From: Streptomyces cellostaticus
GTDB taxonomy: Bacteria; Actinomycetota; Actinomycetes; Streptomycetales; Streptomycetaceae
Direction of reading: 5' to 3'
Assembly: GCF_001513965.1 (NCBI RefSeq)
Contig: NZ_KQ948047.1
Location: 1-64,000, forward strand
Length of the DNA stretch: 64,000 nt
The position numbers and the translations under genes were made by a program. Shown here piece by piece: positions 32,754-40,543 of the stretch (position 1 is its first letter; each line of letters begins with the position of its first letter). A model generated the notes under the pieces. It searched no databases, was not told where the DNA came from, and worked only from the letters and a program-made list of their open reading frames with translations.

Positions 32754-32801
32754 ATGGACCTCGTCCGCTATGCGGGCTGCGTGTGTCGCCCGTCCTGCTG
32801 A
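32754..32801 (+). CDS. 15-residue Cys-rich leader peptide upstream of cysteine dioxygenase
   Basis: An ATG after GGCGGAGGGT encodes MDLVRYAGCVCRPSC and then TGA. Three of the last seven codons are Cys. It stands 68 bases before the cysteine dioxygenase start, with a hairpin in between. Cys-codon short ORFs are known cysteine-responsive attenuators in mycobacteria, and short leader peptides before sulfur genes are recurrent in Streptomyces. The inference is that ribosome stalling at the Cys codons reports cysteine supply and controls the dioxygenase-rhodanese operon. The peptide itself probably has no further function. Confidence 0.72.
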   Translation: MDLVRYAGCVCRPSC

Positions 32802-32821
32802 ATTCGCTCCCTTTCTTTCTC

Positions 32822-32840
32822 CGGACGCCTCGTGCGTCCG
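32822..32840 (+). promoter_or_regulatory. Possible attenuator hairpin behind the leader peptide
   Basis: CGGACGC (32822-32828) and GCGTCCG (32834-32840) pair with a 5-base loop, 20 bases after the leader stop codon and 29 bases before the chosen start of the dioxygenase. A pyrimidine tract (CCCTTTCTTTCT) precedes it. Confidence 0.45.
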
Positions 32841-32869
32841 TTCGGCGAACCTTCTTCAGGACGGTGTAC

Positions 32870-33427
32870 GTGTCTGCCTCCCCCTCCGCTTCCCCCTCTT
32901 TGTCCCCTGCCAGCGCCGCCCGCCCGGCCGGCTCGGCGCCGACCCAGGCCGACCTCCTCGACTTCGTGCAGCGCACGGCCGCCGACACCGAGCTGATCGC
33001 CTCGCTCCCGGTCGACCCGGAGGGCCGCACCTGGGTGCGGCTGAAGGGCCCCGGCGGCAGCGAGGCCTGGCTGATCGGCTGGCCGCCCGGCACCGGCACC
33101 GGCTGGCACGACCACGCCGACTCGGTCGGCGCCTTCTTCACCGCTTCGGGCGACCTCAAGGAGTACTCGCTGGCCGCCCGGCTGCCCACCGACGGTTGGA
33201 AGACCCTGGAACTCACCGAGGGCGTGGACCGCGAGCGCCGGCTGCCCGCCGGGCAGGGCAGGTCCTTCGGCCGTCACCATGTGCACGAGGTGCTCAACGA
33301 GTCCCCCGACCGACACGCGATCTCCGTCCACGCCTACTACCCGCCGCTGCCGCGGATCCGTCGCTACAGTCGCACCGGCCAGGTGCTGCGCCTGGAGCAG
33401 GTCGAGCGCCCGGAGGACTGGCAGTGA
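32870..33427 (+). CDS. Cysteine dioxygenase family protein
   Basis: 185 residues, cupin fold of the cysteine dioxygenase type, which oxidises cysteine to cysteine sulfinate with Fe(II) and O2. The metal-binding motif GWHDHADSVGAFFTASGDLKEY supplies two His, and the second cupin motif HHVHEVLNESPDRHAISVHAYYPPL supplies the third plus the conserved YYPP. The GTG at 32870 is chosen for spacing to AGGA; the first 25 residues are Ser/Pro/Ala-rich and probably disordered. A Cys-rich leader peptide and hairpin lie upstream. The stop overlaps the GTG of the rhodanese gene, so cysteine oxidation and sulfur transfer are coupled. Confidence 0.88.
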   Translation: MSASPSASPSLSPASAARPAGSAPTQADLLDFVQRTAADTELIASLPVDPEGRTWVRLKGPGGSEAWLIGWPPGTGTGWHDHADSVGAFFTASGDLKEYSLAARLPTDGWKTLELTEGVDRERRLPAGQGRSFGRHHVHEVLNESPDRHAISVHAYYPPLPRIRRYSRTGQVLRLEQVERPEDWQ

Positions 33428-33837
33428 GCGGCGGCACGCACACACGGCCCGTCGGCATCGACGACCTGCTGGAGCGGGTCCGCGCAGGCTTCCGGCGCAT
33501 CGGGGCACAGGAGGCGCACGAGGCGGCGGGAACCGGCGACGCCCTGCTGGTCGACATCCGGTACGCGGCCCTGCGCGAGCGGGACGGGGTGATCCCCGGC
33601 GCCCTCGTCATCGAGCGCAACGAACTGGAGTGGCGCCTCGACCCCCAGGGCAGCCACCGCGTCCCCGAGGCCACCGGACACGACCTGCGCGTCGTCGTCA
33701 TCTGCAACGAGGGTTACGCCTCCAGCCTCGCGGCCGCCTCCCTCCATCAGCTGGGCCTGCACCGCGCGACGGACCTGGTGGGCGGCTTCCAGGCATGGCG
33801 CACGGAGGGCCTGCCGGTGATTCCGGCACAGGACTGA
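33424..33837 (+). CDS. Rhodanese-like sulfurtransferase
   Basis: 137 residues, a single rhodanese domain. DALLVDIRYAALRERDGVIPGALVIERNELEWRL-type N-terminal half and the active-site loop VVICNEGYASSLAAASL, with the Cys persulfide site in CNEGYAS, are visible; the fold ends DLVGGFQAWRTEGLPV. It would move sulfane sulfur, for example from a cysteine-derived persulfide or thiosulfate. Start GTG 33424 overlaps the dioxygenase stop, giving a two-gene operon for sulfur amino acid catabolism. A small dyad TGGGGTTCACCCCA follows the stop. Confidence 0.88.
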   Translation: MSGGTHTRPVGIDDLLERVRAGFRRIGAQEAHEAAGTGDALLVDIRYAALRERDGVIPGALVIERNELEWRLDPQGSHRVPEATGHDLRVVVICNEGYASSLAAASLHQLGLHRATDLVGGFQAWRTEGLPVIPAQD

Positions 33838-33940
33838 AGACCGCTGGGGTTCACCCCACCGAAGCGGCGCTTGCCGCGTCCGGGTCAGCAAACGCTCCGT
33901 CGGCCCGGCGGGCAGTCGCTCTCGGCCGGGCGCCCGGCCG

Positions 33941-34789
33941 TCAGAGCCCCTCGTCCTCCAGGAACTCCGTGTCCTCGCCTTCGTCCTCCAGGGCCTGGCG
34001 GACGACACGGAGGGCCATGGACTCGGGGTAGCCCTTGCGGGCGAGCATGCCGGCGAGGCGCCGGAGCCGCTTGTCACGGTCGAGGCCCTGAGTGGCCCGC
34101 AGCTTACGGGCGACCAGGTCGCGGGCGGTCGCCTCCTCCTGCTCGGAGTCGAGCTGGGCGACGGCCTCGTCGATCAGCGCCGAGTCGACGCCCTTGGTGC
34201 GCAGTTCCCGGGCGAGCGCGCGGCGGGCGAGTCCCCGGCCGTGGTGCCGGGACTCCACCCAGGCGTCCGCGAACGCGCCGTCGTCGATGAGCCCGACCTC
34301 CTCGAACCGCGACAGCACCTCCTCGGCCACCTCCTCGGGGATGTCCCGTTTGCGCAGGGCGTCCGCGAGCTGCTTGCGGGTGCGCGGGGTCCCGGTGAGC
34401 AGGCGCAGACAGATCGCCCGCGCCTGCTCAGCCGGGTCCCCTGAAGACTCCCCCCGCTCGGCCCTCGACGAGGAAGGGGTGCCTTCGTCCTCACCGGGCG
34501 GCTCCCCGAAGCCGCCCCGCCGACGGCCACGGCGCCCGCGCCCGTCTCGCGAACCCCCGGTGCTCCGGGAGCCACGGCCGGACGAGCCGCCCCCGTAGGG
34601 CTCGCGGTCCGGGTGCGGGGCGCCGTCCTCGTACCCGCCGCTTCCGGCATAGCCGTCACCCCCGTGCTCGCCGCTCCCGTACGCGTCGTCACCGGCCATG
34701 ACGGAGCTCGTGTCGCCTCCGGTCCCCCTCCCCCGCGGGGCACCAGGGGTGGCGTACTCGTACTCGGCCCAGTCGGTTCGTCGTGTCAC
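33941..34789 (-). CDS. recX: Recombination regulator RecX with long disordered N-terminus
   Basis: 282 residues. The last about 165 residues form the three-helix repeats of RecX (ICLRLLTGTPRTRKQLADALRKRDIPEEVAEEVLSRF and later FADAWVESRHHGRGLARRALARELRTKG segments). The first about 115 residues are Gly/Ser/Arg/acidic low-complexity sequence, much longer than in other phyla. RecX binds RecA filaments and restrains their activity. The GTG start is 3 bases after the recA stop, so recA and recX are co-transcribed, the usual arrangement. Confidence 0.92.
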   Translation of the reverse strand: MTRRTDWAEYEYATPGAPRGRGTGGDTSSVMAGDDAYGSGEHGGDGYAGSGGYEDGAPHPDREPYGGGSSGRGSRSTGGSRDGRGRRGRRRGGFGEPPGEDEGTPSSSRAERGESSGDPAEQARAICLRLLTGTPRTRKQLADALRKRDIPEEVAEEVLSRFEEVGLIDDGAFADAWVESRHHGRGLARRALARELRTKGVDSALIDEAVAQLDSEQEEATARDLVARKLRATQGLDRDKRLRRLAGMLARKGYPESMALRVVRQALEDEGEDTEFLEDEGL

Positions 34790-34792
34790 GGG

Positions 34793-35917
34793 TCAGCTCT
34801 TGGCTGTGGCGGCCTTGGGCTTGGTGGCCTTGGCAGCCGCCGGGGCGGACGCCGTCTTGGCGTCGTCGGCCGTGGTGGTGACCGCCGCGTCGGCGCCCGG
34901 CTCGGCGGCGGGCTCCTCCGGCCGGACACCCACGCCCAGCTTCTCCTTGATCTTCTTCTCGATCTCGTTGGCCAGGTCGGGGTTGTCCTTGAGGAAGTTG
35001 CGCGCGTTCTCCTTGCCCTGGCCGAGCTGGTCGCCCTCGTACGTGTACCAGGCGCCGGCCTTGCGGACGAAGCCGTGCTCCACGCCCATGTCGATCAGGC
35101 CGCCCTCGCGGCTGATGCCCTGGCCGTAGAGGATGTCGAACTCGGCCTGCTTGAAGGGCGGCGCGACCTTGTTCTTGACGACCTTGCAGCGGGTGCGGTT
35201 GCCGACCGCCTCCGTGCCGTCCTTCAGGGTCTCGATGCGGCGGATGTCGATGCGCACCGAGGCGTAGAACTTCAGCGCCCGGCCACCGGTCGTGGTCTCC
35301 GGGGAGCCGAACATCACGCCGATCTTCTCGCGGAGCTGGTTGATGAAGATCGCGGTGGTCTTGGACTGGTTGAGCGCGCTGGTGATCTTCCGCAGGGCCT
35401 GGCTCATCAGCCGGGCCTGCAGACCCACGTGGCTGTCGCCCATCTCGCCCTCGATCTCCGCGCGCGGGACGAGCGCGGCGACGGAGTCGATGACGATGAG
35501 GTCGAGCGCACCGGAGCGGACCAGCATGTCCACGATCTCCAGCGCCTGCTCGCCGTTGTCCGGCTGGGAGAGGATCAGGTTGTCGATGTCGACGCCGAGC
35601 TTGCGCGCGTACTCGGGGTCGAGGGCGTGCTCGGCGTCCACGAAGGCGACCTGGCCGCCGGCCTTCTGCGCGTTCGCCACCGCGTGCAGGGTCAGGGTCG
35701 TCTTACCGGACGATTCCGGGCCGTAGATCTCCACGACACGGCCGCGCGGCAGGCCACCGACACCGAGGGCCACGTCGAGCGCGGTCGACCCGGTCGGGAT
35801 GACCTCGATGGGCTCCCTCGACCGCTCGCCCATGCGCATGACCGCGCCCTTGCCGAATTGCCGTTCAATCTGTGCGAGTGCGGCGTCGAGCGCCTTCTCG
35901 CGGTCGGTTCCTGCCAT
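34793..35917 (-). CDS. recA: RecA recombinase
   Basis: 374 residues. Walker A GPESSGKTT, Walker B LIVIDSVAALVPRAEIEGE, loop regions INQLREKIGVMFGSPETTTGG and the N-terminal KALDAALAQIERQFGKGAVMRMG are intact. RecA forms filaments on single-stranded DNA for homologous recombination and induces LexA self-cleavage. The C-terminal about 45 residues are an Ala/Lys/Pro-rich tail typical of Streptomyces. The start at 35917 is the conserved MAGTDREKAL; an upstream in-frame GTG would extend it by 22 residues without homology. The promoter with an SOS-type site lies about 165-190 bases upstream. Confidence 0.98.
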   Translation of the reverse strand: MAGTDREKALDAALAQIERQFGKGAVMRMGERSREPIEVIPTGSTALDVALGVGGLPRGRVVEIYGPESSGKTTLTLHAVANAQKAGGQVAFVDAEHALDPEYARKLGVDIDNLILSQPDNGEQALEIVDMLVRSGALDLIVIDSVAALVPRAEIEGEMGDSHVGLQARLMSQALRKITSALNQSKTTAIFINQLREKIGVMFGSPETTTGGRALKFYASVRIDIRRIETLKDGTEAVGNRTRCKVVKNKVAPPFKQAEFDILYGQGISREGGLIDMGVEHGFVRKAGAWYTYEGDQLGQGKENARNFLKDNPDLANEIEKKIKEKLGVGVRPEEPAAEPGADAAVTTTADDAKTASAPAAAKATKPKAATAKS

Positions 35918-36222
35918 GGGTTCCACCCGGTTTGCTTGAGTCGATCGCTTCACGTCAAAGACGCTAACGCCTGCCACTGACAATGCGCCCCGACGTAGGC
36001 CCGGCCTGTGGATAACGGGGGGACATATCCACCCGAATCATGTCGAAATACCCGCCTGAGGCCTCGCCTGAGACTTCATAAGAATGGATGTTCGATTTTC
36101 GTGTCAAGCGCACCAGCTGCGGCGCGGGAGGGGAGACGCAGGTCACATCTGTGTATGTCACAACTCGTGGGGGCCGTCCGGTCCAAGAGGTGTACCCGCC
36201 AACAACGACACAGGAGTGCATC
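35918..36222. promoter_or_regulatory. 305-bp divergent region between recA and AhpD-like gene
   Basis: Contains the SOS promoter of recA (36078-36107). The AhpD-side half has no clear promoter hexamers but carries AGGAG at 36212-36216, the ribosome site of the right-facing gene. A stretch CCTGAGGCCTCGCCTGAGAC near 36055-36074 is a short direct repeat. Nothing else was recognised. Confidence 0.5.
36078..36107 (-). promoter_or_regulatory. recA promoter with LexA-type SOS box
   Basis: Reading on the minus strand, TTGACA (36107-36102) is followed 17-18 bases on by TTCTTAT. Between them lies GAACATCCATTC (36093-36082), a variant of the Gram-positive GAAC-N4-GTTC LexA box and the same motif I recall for Streptomyces recA promoters. 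LexA bound here would cover the spacer and repress recA until DNA damage. Confidence 0.75.
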
Positions 36223-36696
36223 GTGGAAGCTCGGTTGAACTTCATGGCCAGCCCGGCCGCGGCCAAGGCCTTCAAGCACATCATCGCTGCGGGCAAGGCG
36301 CTCGCGGAATCCACGCTGCCGGCCTCGACGCGCGAACTGGTGAACCTCCGCGCCAGCCAGATCAACGGCTGCGCCGGGTGCATCGACATGCACACCAAGG
36401 AAGCCGCCGCGGCCGGGGAGACCGCGGTGCGCCTCCACCTGGTCGCGGCCTGGCGCGAGGCCAAGGTCTTCACCGACGCCGAGCGCGCCGCCCTGGAGCT
36501 GACGGAGCAGGGCACCCGCATCGCGGACGCGGCCGGCGGCGTCCCGGACGAGGTATGGGCCAACGCCGCCAAGCACTACGACGAGGACCAGCTCGCCGCC
36601 TTGGTGACCCAGATCGCCCTCATCAACGCCTTCAACCGCGGAAACGTCATGACCCAGCAGCCCGCTGGCGACTACCAGGTCGGCCAGATCCACTGA
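36223..36696 (+). CDS. AhpD-like carboxymuconolactone decarboxylase family protein
   Basis: 157 residues, all-alpha CMD/AhpD fold. The redox motif INGCAGCIDMHTKEA has the CxxC...H arrangement of alkylhydroperoxidase D-like proteins, so a peroxide-reducing or thiol-redox role is more likely than decarboxylation. GTG 36223 is preceded by AGGAG at the right distance and gives the usual MEARLNFMASPAA N-terminus. It is divergent from recA across 305 bases. A family member next to a sigma factor is common in Streptomyces, but none is present here. Confidence 0.86.
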   Translation: MEARLNFMASPAAAKAFKHIIAAGKALAESTLPASTRELVNLRASQINGCAGCIDMHTKEAAAAGETAVRLHLVAAWREAKVFTDAERAALELTEQGTRIADAAGGVPDEVWANAAKHYDEDQLAALVTQIALINAFNRGNVMTQQPAGDYQVGQIH

Positions 36697-36742
36697 CGGG
36701 ACGGCCGTGGCCGCCGTGTCGTCCGGCACCGGCAGCGGCACA

Positions 36743-36785
36743 CACCCCGGGCACCGCACCAGCACCGCTCGCGGAGCCCGGGGTG
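36743..36785 (+). terminator. Hairpin downstream of the AhpD-like gene
   Basis: CACCCCGGGC (36743-36752) pairs with GCCCGGGGTG (36776-36785) over a 23-base loop, about 47 bases after the stop. CTGTT follows the right arm. Confidence 0.5.
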
Positions 36786-36880
36786 CTGTTCTGCGGCGCA
36801 CGCCGCTACTCCCGGCGGCGTACGGCGGGTGTCTTCGGCCGGACGACGACCGCGCGGGGAGCTCTCGGGAACCTTGGCCC

Positions 36881-37648
36881 ATGAAGAATCCGCGGCCCGC
36901 CGAGCGCCTGTGCCACGCGACCGGTCTGCTCCTCATCCTGTCCGGTCTCGCCCACCTGGTGGTCTTCGCCGTCGACGGCGGCCCCTGGGACGGTCCTGTC
37001 TCCTGGCGCAAGCCCGTCACGTTCGGGCTCTCCTTCGGGGTGACCCTGATCGCGGTCACCTGGGTCACGTCGTACCTGCGCATCGGGGCGCGGCTGCGCA
37101 CCGTCCTGCTCGTCGTCTTCGCCGCGGACTGTGTGGTGGAGGTCGGCGGCATCACCCTTCAGGCGTGGCGCGGGGTGCCCTCGCACCTGAACATGGAGAC
37201 CCCCTTCGACACGGCGGTGTCCATGACGCTCGCGGTCGGCGGGGGTGTCCTGGTGGTGCTGCTCACCGTCTTCTCCGTCGCGTCCTTCCGGCACCGGCCG
37301 ACGGGCCCGGCCGGCATGGCGCTGGCGGGCCCGGCCGGCATGGCGCTGGCGGTGCGCTCCGGGTTCGCGCTCCTGCTCGTGGCGCTGGCCTCGGGCGCGG
37401 CGATGATCGCGCGCGGAGTCGTCCTCACCCGGACCGGCCACCAGCAGGCCGCCTACCACTCGACGGCGCCGCTGAAGCCGCTGCACGGCGTGAGCCTGCA
37501 CGCCGTGCTGGACCTGCCCCTGCTGGCCTGGCTGCTGTCCCGCACCTCGTGGAGCGAGCGGACGCGGTGGCGGATCGTGGCCGCGGCAGCCGGCTGTTAC
37601 GCGGCAGCCGTCGCCGGGGCCGGGGTGTGGGCGGTCCTGACATATTGA
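36881..37648 (+). CDS. Multi-spanning membrane protein of unknown function
   Basis: 255 residues with about six or seven hydrophobic helices: HATGLLLILSGLAHLVVFA, FGLSFGVTLIAVTWVTSYL, VLLVVFAADCVVEVGGITLQ, SMTLAVGGGVLVVLLTVFSVA, SGFALLLVALASGAAMIA, LHAVLDLPLLAWLLS and VAAAAGCYAAAVAGAGVWAV. No transporter motif was recognised. The start at 36881 gives MKNPRPAERLCHATG; the frame is open further upstream, but no membrane or homologous sequence is there. A 24-bp tandem repeat adds a duplicated GPAGMALA between helices 4 and 5. Confidence 0.7.
   Translation: MKNPRPAERLCHATGLLLILSGLAHLVVFAVDGGPWDGPVSWRKPVTFGLSFGVTLIAVTWVTSYLRIGARLRTVLLVVFAADCVVEVGGITLQAWRGVPSHLNMETPFDTAVSMTLAVGGGVLVVLLTVFSVASFRHRPTGPAGMALAGPAGMALAVRSGFALLLVALASGAAMIARGVVLTRTGHQQAAYHSTAPLKPLHGVSLHAVLDLPLLAWLLSRTSWSERTRWRIVAAAAGCYAAAVAGAGVWAVLTY
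37303..37350 (+). repeat. 24-bp perfect tandem repeat in a membrane protein gene
   Basis: Two adjacent copies (37303-37326 and 37327-37350) of a 24-base unit are identical and in frame, encoding GPAGMALA twice at a loop between predicted helices. The perfect identity suggests recent slippage. Confidence 0.85.
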
Positions 37649-37691
37649 AGGCCGCCCCCGGGCACCGTGCTCGCGGCCTGCTCCAGGTGTC

Positions 37692-38960
37692 CTAGGACGA
37701 GGACTCCTCCGTACCGGGCCGTCGTTCCGCCAGCCGTCGTATGCGCGTGAGCACCCCAGGGGAGCCCGGCCCCCGGGAGCGGTGTCCGTGCACCCGGGGA
37801 TCGTCGGTGACGGCGTACCGCTTCACGTACGCCCCCAAGAAGGCCTGCAGCGTGGCGACCGCCGGGATGGCGATCAACGCGCCGACCGCGCCCAGCAGCG
37901 CGGTGCCCGCGATCACCGAGCCGAAGGCGACGGCCGGGTGGATGTCGACGGACTTGGCGGTCAGCTTGGGCTGCAGCATGTAGTTCTCGAACTGCTGGTA
38001 GACCACGACGAAGATCAGCACCCACACCGCGTACCAGGGGTTCACGGTGAACGCGATCAGCATCGGCAGCGCGCCCGCCAGGTAGGTCCCGATGGTCGGG
38101 ATGAACTGCGAGACGAGGCCCACCCAGACACCGAGCACGGGCGCGTACGGCACGCCCAGGGCCTGGAGCAGGATGTAGTGCGCTATCCCGGAGATGAGCG
38201 CCATGAGGCCGCGCGAGTAGAGGTAGCCGCCCGTCTTGTCGACGGCGATCTCCCAGGCGCGCAGTACCTCGGCCTGGCGCGCGGGCGGCAGGACGGAGCA
38301 CAGGGCGCGGCGCAGCCGGGGGCCGTCGGCGGCGAAGTAGAACGAGAACAGCGAGACCGTCAGCAACTGGAAGAGACCGCCCAGCACCTGGGCGGACACG
38401 TCGAGCACTCCGGCCGCGCTGTTCTGCGCGTACTTGCGCAGCCAGTCGGAGTGCAGCAGGCCCTCCTGGACGTCCACGCGTCTGAGGTCCATGTGGAACG
38501 TCTGGTTGATCCAGTTGATGACCGAGTCCAGGTAGGCCGGGAAGCCCTCGACCATCTTGATGATCTGGCCGGCCAGCATCGAGCCGAGCAGCGTGATGAA
38601 GCCCGCGATGGCGATCATCAGGCCGAGGAAGACCAGGAAGGTGGCGAGTCCCCGGCGCATGCCGCGGGCGGCCATCCAGCTCACCGCGGGCTCGATGGCG
38701 AGCGCCAGGAAGAACGCGATCAATATGTTGATCAGCAGTGCGGTCAGTTGGTGGAAGGCCCAGCTGCCCAGCTGGAACGCGGCGATGAGCGCGAGTGCGA
38801 GCACCATGGCGCGCGGCAGCCAGCGCGGCATGCGCGCGCCCGGCGCGGCGGCGCCGTCGGCCGAGGGCCGGGCGGGCGGCGTCGTAACGGTCGGGGTTGC
38901 TGCGTGCCGGGCGGCCGGCTCGGTGTCGTCAGTGGGTGCCACGGGCCAAGTGTCGCCCAC
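37692..38960 (-). CDS. AI-2E family transporter (PerM/TqsA-like)
   Basis: 422 residues with about eight membrane helices. The family pattern is visible in LLINILIAFFLALAIEPAVSWMAARGM, the long central region with FPAYLDSVINWINQTFHMDLRR, the LVSQFIPTIGTYLAGALPMLIAF segment and FENYMLQPKLTAKSVDIHPAV. The family includes exporters of autoinducer-2 and Na+/H+ antiporters, so the substrate is uncertain. The N-terminal 45 residues are a disordered Ala/Thr/Pro tail. The start is a GTG at 38960 without a good ribosome site; GTG 38942 is equally possible. Confidence 0.85.
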   Translation of the reverse strand: MGDTWPVAPTDDTEPAARHAATPTVTTPPARPSADGAAAPGARMPRWLPRAMVLALALIAAFQLGSWAFHQLTALLINILIAFFLALAIEPAVSWMAARGMRRGLATFLVFLGLMIAIAGFITLLGSMLAGQIIKMVEGFPAYLDSVINWINQTFHMDLRRVDVQEGLLHSDWLRKYAQNSAAGVLDVSAQVLGGLFQLLTVSLFSFYFAADGPRLRRALCSVLPPARQAEVLRAWEIAVDKTGGYLYSRGLMALISGIAHYILLQALGVPYAPVLGVWVGLVSQFIPTIGTYLAGALPMLIAFTVNPWYAVWVLIFVVVYQQFENYMLQPKLTAKSVDIHPAVAFGSVIAGTALLGAVGALIAIPAVATLQAFLGAYVKRYAVTDDPRVHGHRSRGPGSPGVLTRIRRLAERRPGTEESSS

Positions 38961-39002
38961 GCCACCGACAGCCCGTTGTCCGCCCGGGATCTTCGCCGCC
39001 GG

Positions 39003-39197
39003 TCAGCGCTTCTCCCCGGGCACGTCCATGACGGAGCAGACCACGTGCCACACGTCCTTGGCCGCCCAGCCGGCGTCCAGTGCCTCGTTCACCGTGCGCC
39101 CGCCGAGCGACGCCATCACATGATCGCGCGCGAAGGTGTCGGCGTACCCCGCACCGAAGTGTTCCGCCATCCGCTGCCAGAAGACCGTCAACCGCAT
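39003..39197 (-). CDS. DUF3046 family protein
   Basis: 64 residues. The sequence MRLTVFWQRMAEHFGAGYADTFARDHVMASLGGRTVNEALDAG is the signature of DUF3046, a short actinobacterial family of unknown function usually found near recA, as here. There is no signal peptide or cysteine motif except one Cys in WHVVCSVMD. It lies upstream of the AI-2E family gene on the same strand. Confidence 0.85.
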   Translation of the reverse strand: MRLTVFWQRMAEHFGAGYADTFARDHVMASLGGRTVNEALDAGWAAKDVWHVVCSVMDVPGEKR

Positions 39198-39277
39198 GAC
39201 TCCAGTATCCCGCCCCTGGGGGTGGGGCCCGCCCGGGGCCGCTTGCCGAGACCGCTTTCCGTCCTACGGTCTGTCGC

Positions 39278-40222
39278 ATGTCCGAAACAGGAGCTCCCCC
39301 GCTCCCCTCCACGCCCCCGGCGCGCTCCCCGCTCTTCCGCGCCGAACAGTTCGTCTGGCTCACCGCACGCGTACTGGAGCAGCGGCTCTTCGCGTACCAC
39401 TTCCTGAACGGCGCCGCCGATCCGGTGGAGGCGGCGCTGGACGCCTACCGCAACGAGGACGGCGGGTACGGCCACGCGCTGGAGCCCGATCTGCGCGGCC
39501 CCGTGAGCCAGCCCCTGCACACCGGTCACGCGCTGCGCGTCCTGGACGCCGTCGGTCGCTGCGGCGGGCAGCGCGTGGAGCGGGTGTGCCGCTATCTGAC
39601 CTCCGTCTCCACCGCGGACGGCGCCCTGCCGGCGATCCATCCCAGCCAGCGCGGGTACCCGGTGGCGCCGTTCGTCCCGGTCGTGGACGACCCGCCCAGC
39701 GAACTGCTCGCCACCGGGCCGGTCGTGGGCCTGCTGCATCGCAACGAGGTGTGGCACGCCTGGCTGTTCCGGGCCACCGACTTCTGCTGGCAGGCGGTGG
39801 AGTCCCTGGAGAAGTCGCACCCCTACGAGGTGGAGGCCGCCGTGGCCTTCCTGGACTCCGCACCCGACCGCCGGCGCGCCGAGGCCGCCGCCGACCGTCT
39901 CGGCCGTCTGGTGCGCGAGCAGCGGCTGGCCGCGCTGGAGCCGGACCGCCTCGACGCGTACCCGGTCGCGCCCGGCTACGCCCCGGCCGAGCACCACTTC
40001 CCGCACGACTTCGCGAAGAGCCCGCAGTCGCTCGCGCGCGCGTGGTTCACGGACGAGGAGATGGCGCGCTCCCTGGACTTCCTCGCCGCCGAGCAGCAGG
40101 ACGACGGCGGCTGGCCCATCCGCTGGCGCCGGTGGGCCCCGGCTCCCGCGCTGGAGGCGCGCCCCATCGTGACCATCGAGGCGCTGCGCACCCTCAGGGC
40201 GTACGGCCGCTTCATGGGCTGA
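39278..40222 (+). CDS. Prenyltransferase/squalene-cyclase-like alpha-toroid repeat protein
   Basis: 314 residues, cytoplasmic. The repeated helical segments AYRNEDGGYGHALEPDLRGP and AEQQDDGGWPIRW are of the terpenoid-cyclase/protein-prenyltransferase alpha-alpha toroid type (DGG/QW-like). The catalytic DXDD of squalene cyclases is not visible, so it is probably not a terpene cyclase. The function is unknown; conserved homologues exist in Streptomyces as 'hypothetical protein'. It is divergent from DUF3046 and converges with azlD after 12 bases. Confidence 0.65.
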   Translation: MSETGAPPLPSTPPARSPLFRAEQFVWLTARVLEQRLFAYHFLNGAADPVEAALDAYRNEDGGYGHALEPDLRGPVSQPLHTGHALRVLDAVGRCGGQRVERVCRYLTSVSTADGALPAIHPSQRGYPVAPFVPVVDDPPSELLATGPVVGLLHRNEVWHAWLFRATDFCWQAVESLEKSHPYEVEAAVAFLDSAPDRRRAEAAADRLGRLVREQRLAALEPDRLDAYPVAPGYAPAEHHFPHDFAKSPQSLARAWFTDEEMARSLDFLAAEQQDDGGWPIRWRRWAPAPALEARPIVTIEALRTLRAYGRFMG

Positions 40223-40234
40223 TCCGGCTCCGCC

Positions 40235-40543
40235 TCACCCGCCGATCGCCCGCACCCCCGCCGTCACCACCACGGCCGCCGCGACAACCAGCAGGAAGGG
40301 TGCACGCAGCACCAGTGCCACGGCGGCCGCGCCGAGCCCTGCGGCCCGGGCGTCCAGCACGAGCGCGTGCCCGTCGGCGAACGTCTGCTGGGCCGTGAGG
40401 GCGGCGAGGAGGGCGACGGGCAGCAGGGCGGCGAGCCGCCGGACGAGCGGCCGCTCCACGGCGCTCGCGGGCACGAGCAGTCCGGCGAGCTTGACGGCGT
40501 AGCAGCCGAGAGCGGTCACACCGATCGCGATCCAGGTGTTCAT
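40235..40543 (-). CDS. azlD: Branched-chain amino acid export protein AzlD
   Basis: 102 residues, about four hydrophobic helices. It begins MNTWIAIGVTALGCYAVKLAGLLVP and contains ALLPVALLAALTAQQTFADG, the AzlD pattern. Together with AzlC it forms a two-component exporter for branched-chain amino acids (YgaZH type). It overlaps azlC by the ATGA tetranucleotide, so both subunits are coupled. Confidence 0.88.
   Translation of the reverse strand: MNTWIAIGVTALGCYAVKLAGLLVPASAVERPLVRRLAALLPVALLAALTAQQTFADGHALVLDARAAGLGAAAVALVLRAPFLLVVAAAVVVTAGVRAIGG

Noticed and set aside
33364..34077. Minus-strand frame across the rhodanese gene
   Set aside because: Overlaps a clear rhodanese and recX without any domain or start signal.
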